Shown piece after piece: positions 18,826 to 27,726 of a stretch of 64,000 bases of DNA. Source of the DNA: Dyadobacter sandarakinus. GTDB lineage: Bacteria; Bacteroidota; Bacteroidia; Cytophagales; Spirosomataceae. The stretch covers positions 2,668,001 to 2,732,000 of the forward strand of contig NZ_CP056775.1 of assembly GCF_016894445.1 (NCBI RefSeq), given 5' to 3'. Position 1 is the stretch's first letter. The number at the start of each line of letters is the position of its first letter. The translations under genes were made by a program, and so were the position numbers. A model generated the notes under the pieces. It worked only from the letters and a program-made list of their open reading frames with translations, was not told the DNA's origin and ran no database searches.

Positions 18826-21800
18826 CTAAAATCCGAAATTGAGACCGACCGTGTACGTCCTGGCCTGCGGATATCCGCCGAAATCCACGCCTACGATATT
18901 GGTAGTGCCGCCGTAGGCATTGCCTTCAGGATCATAACCGCTGTAATTGGTGAGCGTCCACAGGTTCGTGGCACTCACATAGAGCCGCAGATTGGCCAGC
19001 CCTATTTTTTTGAGGGCCACCGCCGGAAGATTGTAGCCCAGCGTAATGTTTTTCAGGCGCACGTAGGAAGCATCTTCAATGAAGCGCGAGGAAAATACAT
19101 TGTCGTTGGCCGTAGTGAGTGCACGCGCATATTTGTTGCTCCGGTTCTCGGGCGTCCACCTGCCCAGGCCAGCCTCTGCGAGCACGTTCTGCTTACCGTT
19201 CACATTGGCCAGGTCGCCCAGGTTCTGGTTTACCATCTGGTTGCCCTGCGAGCCCTGGAAAAAGAGGGACAAGGCAATGCCTTTAAATGTGACGGTGTTG
19301 TTCAAACCCCAGGTAAAATCAGGCTGGGCGGAGCCGATGATCGTGCGGTCAAAATCGTTGATGATGCCGTCGGGCGTTCCCGCCGGGCCGCTGATATCCT
19401 TGTATCTGCGATCACCCGCAGCAGGGGTCTGGCCGGCAATGGCAGGGCTGTTTTTAGCTTCTTCGTCCGACTGGTAAATGCCATCGAAAACATAGCCGAA
19501 GAACGTTCCGATGGGCTCGCCTTCGCGGAGAATATTTCCGCCCACGCCCAAGTTCACGTCTTCCTTGCGCGCCAGGTTGGTGATTTTATTGCGGTTGACC
19601 GAAATGTTAAGCGACGTATTCCACTGCACTTTCCCGTCGAGGTTCACCGAGCTGATCGCCACATCAATCCCGCGGTTACGCACATTCCCGATGTTCAGCA
19701 GGGTATTGTCAAAACCCGACGTGTACGGAATGGGTGTATCCAGGAGCAGGTCGATTGTGTTTTTGTTATATGCTTCAATCGTAAAATCGAGCCTGCCTTT
19801 CAGCACCGAAAGGTCTATGGCTGCATTGAGCTGGTCTGTGGTTTCCCATTTCAGATCGCGGTTGGGATAAGAGACGGGCTCGCGACCGCGGATTACTTCC
19901 TGTCCGGTAGTTGAGAAAACACCTTGTCCGATTGCGCCAATCAGCGCCAGCGAGCGGTAGGGCTGAATGGACTGGTTACCCGTGCGGCCATAGCTGGCGC
20001 GAAATTTCAGATCCTGGATAAAGTTGACCTGCTTCAAGAAATCCTCTTCCGATACTTTCCAGGCAAATGCCGCAGACGGGAAGAAACCGAACTTGCGGCC
20101 TTCGGAAAATTTGGAAGAACCATCGCTGCGGCCCGTCAATGTGAACAGGTACTTGTTTTTCAAGGAATAATTGACCCTCCCGAAGTACGACAGCATGCTC
20201 CATTGCAGCTCTCCGTTGGAGGTGGTCTGCGGGTTTTCGGCTGAGCCGATATCGTGCCAGCCGGTGCGCGAATCGGGGAAGCCGAATGCGTAGGCATTCA
20301 CGGATTCATTCCTGAACTTCTGCGTTTCCAGACCCAGCAACACATTGAAGCTATTGTCTTTGTTAATCTGTTTGGTGTAGTTGAAGGTATTGGTATTCAG
20401 CCAGGTCAAAGCCTGCAAAGTGGTTACGGATGCCTCGCCTTTGCTGTTTTCGGTTCTTTTCAAAAAGTTGGGACCGAATGTATTGGACTTGGTATTCAAT
20501 GCATCTATCCCAAAGCTGGACCGGAAGGACAGCCCTTCTGCAATTTTATACTCGGCGAAAACAGATCCCAGCATCCGGGAGGTGTTGGTAACCGCTTCGT
20601 ATTCCTTTGCCTCAGCGATGGGGTTGGCGATGGCGTCCCTTCTGTCGTGCTGAAAAGTATAGCCGCCCGGTCTTGATGCATCGTAAACCGGCAGGATCGG
20701 GTTGAACATCAATGCATTGGTTACCACACCCTGCACCACATTGCCCGGGCCGGTCAGCACACCATTGGTAGACATGCGGTTGTAGGATACATTGGCACCT
20801 ACTTTCAGCCTTTTGCTTACATCCGAGTCCAGGTTGAGCTTAAAGGAGTAGCGGCCGAAATCGGAACCTGTGACAATACCATTCTGCTTAAAATAACCTC
20901 CACCCAGTGCATAGCGGGTTTTCTCATTGCCACCGGCAATGGATACCTGGTAATTGGAAATGGAAGCCTTGCGAAAAAGCTCGTCCTGCCAGTTGGTACC
21001 TTCCCCGAAACCCGCCGGATTGGGATATACGGGCGCCTGCTTGGCATTTACGCTGGCCTCATTCACCAGCTCCGCAAACTGGGTCGCATTGAGCATGTCC
21101 AGCGTTTTGGTTACCTGCTGACTTCCGTAATACGTTTCAATATTGATAGAAGCCCTGCCTGCCTTGCCTTTGCGGGTGGTAATCAGGATCACGCCATTCG
21201 CAGCGCGCGAGCCGTAAATAGCCGTGGCGGAAGCATCTTTTAACACTTCAATCGACTCGATATCACTGGGGTTGATCGTCGACAACGGATTCAGGGAAGG
21301 GCCGCGGCCGCCAGCAGACATTTCGCTGGTATTGTTGTTGATCAGCATGCCGTCGATAACATACAAAGGCTCGCTGCTGGCGCTTACCGAGGTGGTACCG
21401 CGGATACGGATGTTGGTCCCGCCGCCGGGAACCCCATTGGATTGTACTACCTGCACCCCCGCCGCCCGGCCCTGCAGTGCCTGGTCGAATGTAGCGACGG
21501 GTACGGCTTTCAGCTCTGCCGAGGTAATGGTTGCCACAGAGCCCGTCAGGTCCGATTTCTTGACGGTGCCATAACCTACCACCACCAGTTCATCCAGGTT
21601 CTGCAGGTCTTCCTTCATCGACACGTCGATTTTTGTGCGTCCGTTTACAGGCACTTCGGCCGCCGCATAGCCGATGAATGAAAACAGCAGCACACCATTA
21701 TCACCCGCAATGCTGAGCGAATAAGTACCATCCACATTGGTGACGGTACCGGCTGAGGTATTTTTTACGATAATGTTTACACCAGGGAGAGGCTCACCCC

Positions 21801-21894
21801 GGGAGTCGGTAACCGTTCCGGTTACCTGCTGCTGTGCTGCCGATTTTGCCCAAAACAGAGCAAAAAACAGGCAAAAAGGTAGAAAGTTTCTCAT
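18826..21894 (-). CDS. susC: SusC/RagA family TonB-linked outer-membrane transporter
   Basis: A 1022-residue TonB-dependent importer for glycan fragments. A signal peptide (residues 1-20) is followed by a carboxypeptidase-regulatory-like domain (VTGTVTDSRGEPLPGVNIIV), the family signature DELVVVGYGTVKKSDLTGSV (about residues 102-121), the plug domain (VLKDASATAIYGSRAANGVI) and a beta-barrel ending in an aromatic terminal strand (YTVGLNFGF). It heads the minus-strand run, so its upstream region (21895-21966) probably carries the operon promoter. It forms a complex with the SusD protein encoded immediately downstream. Confidence 0.96.
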   Translation of the reverse strand: MRNFLPFCLFFALFWAKSAAQQQVTGTVTDSRGEPLPGVNIIVKNTSAGTVTNVDGTYSLSIAGDNGVLLFSFIGYAAAEVPVNGRTKIDVSMKEDLQNLDELVVVGYGTVKKSDLTGSVATITSAELKAVPVATFDQALQGRAAGVQVVQSNGVPGGGTNIRIRGTTSVSASSEPLYVIDGMLINNNTSEMSAGGRGPSLNPLSTINPSDIESIEVLKDASATAIYGSRAANGVILITTRKGKAGRASINIETYYGSQQVTKTLDMLNATQFAELVNEASVNAKQAPVYPNPAGFGEGTNWQDELFRKASISNYQVSIAGGNEKTRYALGGGYFKQNGIVTGSDFGRYSFKLNLDSDVSKRLKVGANVSYNRMSTNGVLTGPGNVVQGVVTNALMFNPILPVYDASRPGGYTFQHDRRDAIANPIAEAKEYEAVTNTSRMLGSVFAEYKIAEGLSFRSSFGIDALNTKSNTFGPNFLKRTENSKGEASVTTLQALTWLNTNTFNYTKQINKDNSFNVLLGLETQKFRNESVNAYAFGFPDSRTGWHDIGSAENPQTTSNGELQWSMLSYFGRVNYSLKNKYLFTLTGRSDGSSKFSEGRKFGFFPSAAFAWKVSEEDFLKQVNFIQDLKFRASYGRTGNQSIQPYRSLALIGAIGQGVFSTTGQEVIRGREPVSYPNRDLKWETTDQLNAAIDLSVLKGRLDFTIEAYNKNTIDLLLDTPIPYTSGFDNTLLNIGNVRNRGIDVAISSVNLDGKVQWNTSLNISVNRNKITNLARKEDVNLGVGGNILREGEPIGTFFGYVFDGIYQSDEEAKNSPAIAGQTPAAGDRRYKDISGPAGTPDGIINDFDRTIIGSAQPDFTWGLNNTVTFKGIALSLFFQGSQGNQMVNQNLGDLANVNGKQNVLAEAGLGRWTPENRSNKYARALTTANDNVFSSRFIEDASYVRLKNITLGYNLPAVALKKIGLANLRLYVSATNLWTLTNYSGYDPEGNAYGGTTNIVGVDFGGYPQARTYTVGLNFGF

Positions 21895-21928
21895 AGAAAC
21901 AGAATAATAAAGCGGGTTTAGAAATAGT

Positions 21929-21966
21929 TAAACGATTTAGCACACTAAGTAAATCGATTTAGCACA
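21929..21966. promoter_or_regulatory. Two direct repeats upstream of susC, candidate LacI operators
   Basis: TAAACGATTTAGCACA (21929-21944) and TAAATCGATTTAGCACA (21950-21966) are near-identical copies about 21-22 bases apart, roughly two helical turns. The second contains the perfect 12-base palindrome TAAATCGATTTA (21950-21961) centred on CG, the usual shape of LacI-family operators. They lie 35-72 bases from the susC start. Binding by the LacI protein encoded at 9817-10830 is inferred. Confidence 0.6.
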
Positions 21967-22121
21967 AATAGAAAAATTTTTTAAGGAAATATTTATATTT
22001 CACTTACTTAGCCTTATTTCCGGACACTGACCTGCCAAGTTTGCGGGCTGTGGGAAAGCGGGATTTTCAGGAGGGCATGGTTTTATTGTATCCACACCAA
22101 CAACCAAACCATAACTCACTC

Positions 22122-22376
22122 ATGGGCATAATTACCTGGATCATCGTCGGCCTCGTTGCAGGAGCCATTGCAAAAGCTATTCACCCCGGAAAAGATCCCG
22201 GCGGATTTATCGTCACCATTATCATCGGTATCGTAGGAGCTATTATCGGCGGATGGATTTCCTCCATGCTTGGTTACGGAACCGTAGACGGCTTCAATAT
22301 CGGAAGCTTGTTTATCGCTGTATTAGGTGCTGTAATTCTCCTTTTCATTTACCGGAAAGTAACCACCAGGGCCTGA
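22122..22376 (+). CDS. GlsB/YeaQ/YmgE family stress-response membrane protein
   Basis: An 84-residue, three-helix inner-membrane protein of the transglycosylase-associated (GlsB/YeaQ/YmgE) family. The pattern MGIITWIIVGLVAGAIAKAI, the glycine-rich GGFIVTIIIGIVGAIIGGW and a final hydrophobic helix are typical, as is the length. A longer frame opens at 22041, but those 27 codons are not hydrophobic and lack family similarity, so the ATG at 22122 is chosen. Members are often induced by general stress; their molecular role is unclear. It stands alone between the divergent susC and the oxidoreductase. Confidence 0.88.
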   Translation: MGIITWIIVGLVAGAIAKAIHPGKDPGGFIVTIIIGIVGAIIGGWISSMLGYGTVDGFNIGSLFIAVLGAVILLFIYRKVTTRA

Positions 22377-22487
22377 TCAGAACTTCTGCCCGCAGGATCA
22401 GAAAAAATGCGGTATTAGTGGTAGTATTGTAAGAAGAATCCGTCCGGACGTGCCTGACGGTCTGCGTCTTAAAATAGCAAAGCCACT

Positions 22488-24158
22488 GTGTCTGACAATC
22501 AGGATCCAACATACGACTTCGATAACATCATCATTGGTTCGGGAATGGGTGCGCTTTCAGCCGCCATTTGTCTGGCGCGCGCAGGACAAAGCGTACTCAT
22601 TCTCGAACAGCATGATGTACCCGGTGGCTGGTGTCATAGTTTTTATATCGATGGGCACCGGTTTTCTCCCGGCTGCCATTATATAGGACAGCTTGGTGAA
22701 GGGCAGTCTACCCGGATGCTGTATGAAGGGCTTGGGATTGCCGGCGAGCTTACCTTTTTTGAAATGAATCCTGCTGCCTACGAGCATTGCTGGATCGGTG
22801 ATCAGAAGATTGACCTTCCTGCCAGTTACGATGCACTTTACAACATCCTTTCCCAGCATTTTCCCGAGGAACAAAAAGGTTTGAAGCAGTATCTGACAAC
22901 GGTACAGCAGGTAAGCCGCCAGCTGGGACTAATCTCGGAAATGGACGGTTTCCTGGATCACCTGACCATTCCCTGGCGCACAAGGCACCTGGGAAAATAT
23001 GGTTTGTTCAGTCTGAAAAAGGTGGTAGACTGGCACATCAGAAGCCCGTTATTGAAGCGGATACTGAATATCCAGTGGGGAAATCATGGCCTGCCGCCCG
23101 CGCAGGCGAGCTTCCCCTATCATGCAGCTGTGATGGACCATTATTCCAATGGCGGATTTTACCCGATGGGCGGCGGCGCGGCTATTGTAAAAGCCATGAC
23201 CAACGTGATCAAAAAGCACGGCGGGCACATACGCACCCGGCAAAAGGTGAGGCGTATATTGATCGGCGGTGAAAAAACAAAACGCGCAGAAGGTGTAGAA
23301 CTCACCAGCGGGGAATGCATTTATGCAAAAAGGGTGATCTCCAATGCAGATCCTGAGACAACCTACCTGCACCTGGTCGGGCAGGAATACCTGAGCGCGC
23401 GCCTCCTCAAACAAATCAAAAAGACCCGGTATTCATGCACATCCCTGATCCTTTTTCTGACGGTGGACATGGATGTTCGCAAGGCCGGCCTCGACTCGGG
23501 CAACATCTGGGTCATGCCCGACATGCAGGGAAGAGAAATGTACGAGCAGGCCTCAAACGTGCAAGCTACCGCCGAGCAGGAATTTCCCGGCCTGTTTGTC
23601 AGCTGCAGTACTTTAAAGGATCCTACCAGCTATGATGGCACCCATCATACCCTGGAAGTCATCACGTTGATTGACCATCAGTCGTTCAGCCGTTTTAAGG
23701 ACGAAAAAAACGAACATTCCCCGGCATACCTGCAGTATAAAGAGGAACTGTGCGAAAAGATGATCACCGGGCTGGAGCGCGTGCTGCCGGGCATCAGCAA
23801 AAGCATTGTTCAGAAGGAGCTGGGCACACCCCTAACCAATATGCGGTACATCGGCTCAACCAACGGATGTATTTATGGCACCGAAAAAAGCTTCTGGCAA
23901 ATCGGTGCTTTCGGTTATAAGGCAGAGAGTGAGATTGAGAACCTTTACCTGTGCGGCGCAAGCATCCTGGCCAATGGTGTGGCGGGAGCAAGCTACTCAG
24001 GTGTGCAGACGGCGGCCCGGATCCTGGGCAGTACACAAGCCATGCTGCTGAAAACTGACGCTCCCGGGAAGCTCAATGTGTATCAGGCAGACGACACCTC
24101 AGCCTATCCGGAATGGCTTAAAACAAAAATGAAAACCAGGCAAAAGTTAAAAGTATAA
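22488..24158 (+). CDS. FAD-dependent oxidoreductase, phytoene-desaturase/RetSat-like
   Basis: A 556-residue flavoprotein of the carotenoid desaturase/isomerase and retinol saturase superfamily. The dinucleotide fold is at the N-terminus (DNIIIGSGMGALSAAICLARAG, with GxGxxG and an acidic end at ILEQHDVPGG), and the C-terminal FAD motif is YLCGASILANGVAGASYSG. Translation apparently starts at GTG (22488), which gives MSDNQDPTYDFD just ahead of the fold. No other carotenoid gene is nearby, so the substrate is unknown; saturation of a polyene or isoprenoid is the family expectation. It is followed by a convergent tetR. Confidence 0.82.
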   Translation: MSDNQDPTYDFDNIIIGSGMGALSAAICLARAGQSVLILEQHDVPGGWCHSFYIDGHRFSPGCHYIGQLGEGQSTRMLYEGLGIAGELTFFEMNPAAYEHCWIGDQKIDLPASYDALYNILSQHFPEEQKGLKQYLTTVQQVSRQLGLISEMDGFLDHLTIPWRTRHLGKYGLFSLKKVVDWHIRSPLLKRILNIQWGNHGLPPAQASFPYHAAVMDHYSNGGFYPMGGGAAIVKAMTNVIKKHGGHIRTRQKVRRILIGGEKTKRAEGVELTSGECIYAKRVISNADPETTYLHLVGQEYLSARLLKQIKKTRYSCTSLILFLTVDMDVRKAGLDSGNIWVMPDMQGREMYEQASNVQATAEQEFPGLFVSCSTLKDPTSYDGTHHTLEVITLIDHQSFSRFKDEKNEHSPAYLQYKEELCEKMITGLERVLPGISKSIVQKELGTPLTNMRYIGSTNGCIYGTEKSFWQIGAFGYKAESEIENLYLCGASILANGVAGASYSGVQTAARILGSTQAMLLKTDAPGKLNVYQADDTSAYPEWLKTKMKTRQKLKV

Positions 24159-24215
24159 GCCACTGCCGCAGCAAAACTGCCAGGATCAGCTGCATGCTGT
24201 TTTCACGGTGCCCAG

Positions 24216-24818
24216 CTAGCGCAGGGTTTCCAGATAATTCTTAAGCTCATTCAGGTAAGTGGTGTAAACCGCCTTACTTTTTTCAAGCTTGCCAAAGTTG
24301 CGGATGCCCCAGTAGCCGGACATGACAAACAGGGTTACCTGCCTGGCATCGGTGTGCTTCCCTACCCTTCCGCTCAGCTTCCCACGTTCCAGTGCATCCA
24401 TCATCGTTTGTACCCATTGTTGTATCAAATCATTGAGGGCTGTGTTGAAACCGGCGTTCCAGGATGTCATCTCCTGCGTGAGGTTTGCGGCCGGGCAACC
24501 ATACTCGACTTTCAAAAATTCGTCTTCCAGCAACAGGTAATGCATCAGCTGGTAGATGGCGGTCAAAGGATCATCGCCGGTTTGCAGGGGAGTGATGAAA
24601 CTGCTGGAAAGTGTGGGCTTCAAAAGTTCTTCAATGATAGATATGCCCATTTCATCCTTATTTTTGAAATGGTAAAAAAATGCGCCTTTCGTCACATGAG
24701 TGGTTGCTATGATATCGTCAATGCTGGTAGTCTGGTACCCGTTTGCATAGATCAGTTCAAATGCTTTTTCCAGAATTGTCAGCCTGGTCGCCTCTGCCTT
24801 TTTCATCTTTTTATCCAT
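24216..24818 (-). CDS. TetR/AcrR family transcriptional regulator
   Basis: A 200-residue repressor. The N-terminal helix-turn-helix is clear (TSIDDIIATTHVTKGAFFYHFKNKDEM, about residues 30-56) and is followed by a helical ligand-binding domain. The longest frame begins at TTG (24836); the ATG at 24818 is preferred. It is the last gene of a four-gene minus-strand operon, 29 bases after the cytochrome-like gene. A 34-base palindrome at the operon's head (26678-26711) is its probable operator, so it would autoregulate. The ligand is unknown. Confidence 0.93.
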   Translation of the reverse strand: MDKKMKKAEATRLTILEKAFELIYANGYQTTSIDDIIATTHVTKGAFFYHFKNKDEMGISIIEELLKPTLSSSFITPLQTGDDPLTAIYQLMHYLLLEDEFLKVEYGCPAANLTQEMTSWNAGFNTALNDLIQQWVQTMMDALERGKLSGRVGKHTDARQVTLFVMSGYWGIRNFGKLEKSKAVYTTYLNELKNYLETLR

Positions 24819-24847
24819 TGTTTTTATACGGATCAAATCCGGAACAG

Positions 24848-25843
24848 CTACTGATCTTCCCGGGCAAGGCTTTTTATGTAATCCCGGATCAGCTGTACAC
24901 CTTCGGCATCCGGAATTGTAGTGCCGATCTTCGGCATGTGGTATTCGCCCATGGTCTGCATGCGGATGACGATATTTTCCCGGTTGTAGGCAATGCCTGT
25001 CTGGTCAAATGGCGTCGTATAGCTCAGGCTAAGTGATGTACCCGCGGCCGATCCGTTTTCACGGTGACAGTGTGCATAGTTTATTTCAAGATACGACCTT
25101 GCCCGGTACTTCAGGGGCAACGAAGCATCCCTGTAATCCGGAAGCGTGCTGATCCCTTTCCTGTCCCCATGTGCAAAAAGTCCATTTTCCATGAAATATC
25201 CGAGCTGATTCACGCTTTTTCCATCCCTATTCACATTCCGGTTCAGGTTTTTTACCTGCGGACCGAGCGGCACGAGCTCATTCCCGGAGCGGTGGCAGGT
25301 TCCGCAATCACGCTGCGCGGGTATTTTGTATTCCAAATGCCGGCTCTTTCCTGATGAATCTTGAAAATAAACCGGTACGACGGCTCCGCCTGTCAGCAAA
25401 TCAGCTTCGGTCTGGGCAGCATTCCACCGGTAAGTCGCAGCATTCCAATGCCCGCCTGAGTACAGGAGCAGCCGGGTTTCGATAATCTGCCGCCCGCTGT
25501 GATTTGCTTTTGGATAAAAAAACGTCTTGACAAGGAGCGATCCGTCCGGAAACACGGGAAGTCCGTCTCCCCGGATCACCAACTTGGTTGCAGCGGGGAT
25601 CCTGATGAGCCGCTGCTTGTCAGCATAGTCCGTGAATAAAGCCGAGCTGATCTGAATGGGCATGACACCATCAGCGGGCACCAGGTTGCGCATTTCACCC
25701 CGAAATAATGCATATTCCGACAGCTTCTTTTTGAAAGTAATACGATTGCTGATTTCCCCGGCAGGATGGTTACAGCCACCCATCAGCAAGGCAGCGGCAC
25801 CCCAGTACAGGATCCGTACAAGCTGAGCCCGGTTAAGCGTCAT
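24848..25843 (-). CDS. Cytochrome-c-like lipoprotein (SO2930-like), one heme site degenerate
   Basis: A 331-residue predicted lipoprotein resembling the SO2930 family of diheme c-type cytochromes. The ATG at 25843 gives MTLNRAQLVRILYWGAAALL with lipobox MGGC and overlaps the DUF3817 stop by 11 bases; the longer frame from 25909 would start inside that gene. A covalent heme motif CGTCH is at residues 180-184. The second motif, expected as CAHCH, reads YAHCH (residues 256-260); one base (TAT for TGT) makes the difference. Met and His candidates for axial ligands follow (EYHMPKIGT). It probably carries electrons or senses redox state at the periplasmic side; a full diheme function is doubtful. 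Confidence 0.75.
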   Translation of the reverse strand: MTLNRAQLVRILYWGAAALLMGGCNHPAGEISNRITFKKKLSEYALFRGEMRNLVPADGVMPIQISSALFTDYADKQRLIRIPAATKLVIRGDGLPVFPDGSLLVKTFFYPKANHSGRQIIETRLLLYSGGHWNAATYRWNAAQTEADLLTGGAVVPVYFQDSSGKSRHLEYKIPAQRDCGTCHRSGNELVPLGPQVKNLNRNVNRDGKSVNQLGYFMENGLFAHGDRKGISTLPDYRDASLPLKYRARSYLEINYAHCHRENGSAAGTSLSLSYTTPFDQTGIAYNRENIVIRMQTMGEYHMPKIGTTIPDAEGVQLIRDYIKSLAREDQ

Positions 25844-26168
25844 TTTCACGATTTTTCCAGGCAGCCTGCTCACGGACAAGAATATGCTTATCAACATAAA
25901 AAGTGCCAAATGGAATGATACAGGCCAGTAACACCTTCCACGAAGTTTCGGAAAACTTCCAGCGACAGGTCACGCCCACGCTCAGGGTTGTGAGCACAAA
26001 AAGCACAAACAGCAGGCCATGAACCGGCCCGATCATTTTGACGAGCGCCGGCTGGCCGCCCCAGTATTTGAGGGGAACTGCTATAAACATCAGCACGATC
26101 AGTGAAATGCCTTCAAAGAAGCCGATGATCCGCAGCCGGCCAATGGGGGTTTTGAGAAGTTGAAACAT
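25833..26168 (-). CDS. DUF3817 family integral membrane protein
   Basis: A 111-residue inner-membrane protein with three predicted helices. The sequence LRIIGFFEGISLIVLMFIAV, PVHGLLFVLFVLTT and the final PFGTFYVDKHIL segment match the DUF3817 pattern. It lies 21 bases after the upstream membrane gene and overlaps the cytochrome-like gene by 11 bases, so it is in the TetR operon. DUF3817 has no established function. The close packing with a cytochrome-like lipoprotein suggests a membrane or redox role, which is inference. Confidence 0.82.
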   Translation of the reverse strand: MFQLLKTPIGRLRIIGFFEGISLIVLMFIAVPLKYWGGQPALVKMIGPVHGLLFVLFVLTTLSVGVTCRWKFSETSWKVLLACIIPFGTFYVDKHILVREQAAWKNRENDA

Positions 26169-26189
26169 AGGGACAAAAAGGGAAGATGA

Positions 26190-26651
26190 TTAAAACCGGA
26201 AATAGGGCCTGCCCGCCAGGGGTGAAAATGGCCAGGGAACAGCCACTAAAATGATCAGCAAGGCAATTGCAAACCAGGTGCGTATGGTCCTGAACTTTTG
26301 CTCGCGGGACGAGGACCGCTTCGCTTTGGCAGAGCCGATCGTGATGATCACGACAGCAATCACCATCAATGCAATGTGGATCAGACGAAAGAACAGGTGC
26401 TCACTCACCAGCCCGCTGCCCGCAGCTTCCGCAACATCAAACTTTACAATAGGACTGATCATGTAAAGCGAAAGTCCCAGGAGCAGTTGAATGTGCGCAA
26501 GGGTTGCAGTAAGATGTCTGGCAATATCGTCTGTTCGAGTAAATTCCCTGGATGACCGCAGTCCCTCCCATGCTCGGCAGATGGCATAAAGAAGGCTTAC
26601 CAGGACTAACCACCGGTTGAGTGAATGTAAAATAAGGAGTGTTTGATGCAT
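26190..26651 (-). CDS. Four-helix membrane protein, function unknown
   Basis: A 153-residue hydrophobic protein with four predicted membrane helices. His residues recur near helix starts (ILHSLNRW, ATLAHIQLLLG, FRLIHIALMV), an arrangement reminiscent of small cytochrome-b-like proteins, but heme binding is not shown. A longer frame starts at 26669, yet the probable -7 element (26678-26671) would place the transcript start near 26664, so the ATG at 26651 is the better start. It is the first gene of the TetR-controlled operon and sits directly behind the palindrome. Confidence 0.72.
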   Translation of the reverse strand: MHQTLLILHSLNRWLVLVSLLYAICRAWEGLRSSREFTRTDDIARHLTATLAHIQLLLGLSLYMISPIVKFDVAEAAGSGLVSEHLFFRLIHIALMVIAVVIITIGSAKAKRSSSREQKFRTIRTWFAIALLIILVAVPWPFSPLAGRPYFRF

Positions 26652-26670
26652 GGGAATATCGGTTACCATG

Positions 26671-26678
26671 CAAAGGTA
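26671..26678 (-). promoter_or_regulatory. Bacteroidota -7 element of the TetR operon
   Basis: The minus strand reads TACCTTTG, an exact match to the Bacteroidota -7 consensus TAnnTTTG. It abuts the palindrome at 26678-26711, so a bound repressor would block it. No good TTG lies 20 bases upstream because the palindrome occupies that position. Confidence 0.65.
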
Positions 26679-26711
26679 TTCAAAAACATACTAACTAGTA
26701 TGTTTTTGAAT
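26678..26711. promoter_or_regulatory. 34-bp palindrome, probable TetR operator
   Basis: Two perfect 16-base arms, ATTCAAAAACATACTA and its reverse complement, flank the dinucleotide AC. TetR-family operators often have this ACTAGT-like core. It lies between the four-gene TetR operon (minus) and the SOS-associated peptidase gene (plus, start 26949). It touches the operon's -7 element, which fits repression by the TetR protein at 24216-24818. Confidence 0.78.
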
Positions 26712-26948
26712 TGAACAATGCCGGGCGTGATGCTGCGTCCTCAGCGTCAGGCAATCAGGCTGAATAAGGTCCGGCTTAAAAACTTCCGGCAGGATTCTAT
26801 TTGGATTAGTACCTGCGGTATGAAAGTGCCGGTAAAAGTAAGGCGTGTTTTTAACCGGAATTGTTCCAACATACGCCCGGAAAACCGAACTAATCAGCCC
26901 GTCATCCCGTTAAAAAGTACACCCATTTTACAAGCTAAACCGTTGACT

Positions 26949-27668
26949 ATGTGCTACCATGTTTCGAATGAGCGTGATGCCGGGGAATTGGAAAAGGCAT
27001 TTAAGCTTCCTGTCGCAAATTCGGAGAAATTCAAACCGCACTTCGATTTTGTGGGCTGGGAAAAGCCGTACCTTCCGGTGATTTCGAAGGAAAATCCGAG
27101 GGAGATTGATATGTACCGCTGGCGCCTTGTTCCTGCGTGGGTAAAGGATGAAAAAGATTTTAAAGCCAATACCCTCAATGCCCGGAACGATGAGCTTTTT
27201 ACCAAAAATTCATACAGAAGCTCCTGGATGAACCGCTGCCTGGTACTGTGTACGGGCTTTTTTGAGCCGCACTACCCGGTACTTGAACAAGACGCTTACG
27301 AATCGTGGTACATCAAGCCCAAAGACAAACCATATTTTGCGCTGGGTGCCATATATCAATCCTTTAAAGGTGAAAATACCGTCAGCATTGTTACGACCGA
27401 CGCAAGTCCTGAACTTGCCCGGATACATAATGATGGAAGGCGCCAGCCGCTGATCCTGACCGGTGATGCAGCCAGGACTTGGCTCACTCCGGACCTCACA
27501 AAGGAGGAAATGAGCAACCTAATGCTGTTTCAGTACCCCGATGAGATGCTGGTTACCTACCGCACGCTTGACAATATATTTCATTCCAGAATTGACACGA
27601 ACGTACCGGAGGCAATCCTGCCCTACCAGCGGCCCAAGGTGGATGTGCTGGGGTTATTTGGTGTGTAA
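26949..27668 (+). CDS. SOS response-associated peptidase (YedK/HMCES family)
   Basis: A 239-residue SRAP protein, which forms a covalent link to abasic sites in single-stranded DNA through the amino group and thiol of Cys2. The start must put Cys after Met, which selects the ATG at 26949 (MCYHVSNERD) rather than the open frame from 26718. Other family landmarks are NARNDELF (canonical NARxE region), RCLVLCTGFFEP (active Glu; usually GFYEW) and RIHNDGRRQPLIL (the active His region). It stands alone and ends at a strong terminator. The altered GFFEP suggests a divergent subgroup, but the catalytic set is present. Confidence 0.9.
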   Translation: MCYHVSNERDAGELEKAFKLPVANSEKFKPHFDFVGWEKPYLPVISKENPREIDMYRWRLVPAWVKDEKDFKANTLNARNDELFTKNSYRSSWMNRCLVLCTGFFEPHYPVLEQDAYESWYIKPKDKPYFALGAIYQSFKGENTVSIVTTDASPELARIHNDGRRQPLILTGDAARTWLTPDLTKEEMSNLMLFQYPDEMLVTYRTLDNIFHSRIDTNVPEAILPYQRPKVDVLGLFGV

Positions 27669-27697
27669 AAATTCTTTTTAAGGCAAAATATTGCAGT

Positions 27698-27726
27698 AAA
27701 GGCTTGTTTCAGACAAGCCTTTTTTT
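27698..27726 (+). terminator. Intrinsic terminator after the SRAP gene
   Basis: Stem AAAGGCTTGT/ACAAGCCTTT (27698-27707 with 27713-27722), loop TTCAG, followed by a T run to 27726. It is 29 bases after the stop at 27668. Confidence 0.88.

Noticed and set aside
26718..26948. N-terminal extension of the SRAP protein
   Set aside because: Family chemistry requires Cys at position 2, which only the ATG at 26949 provides.
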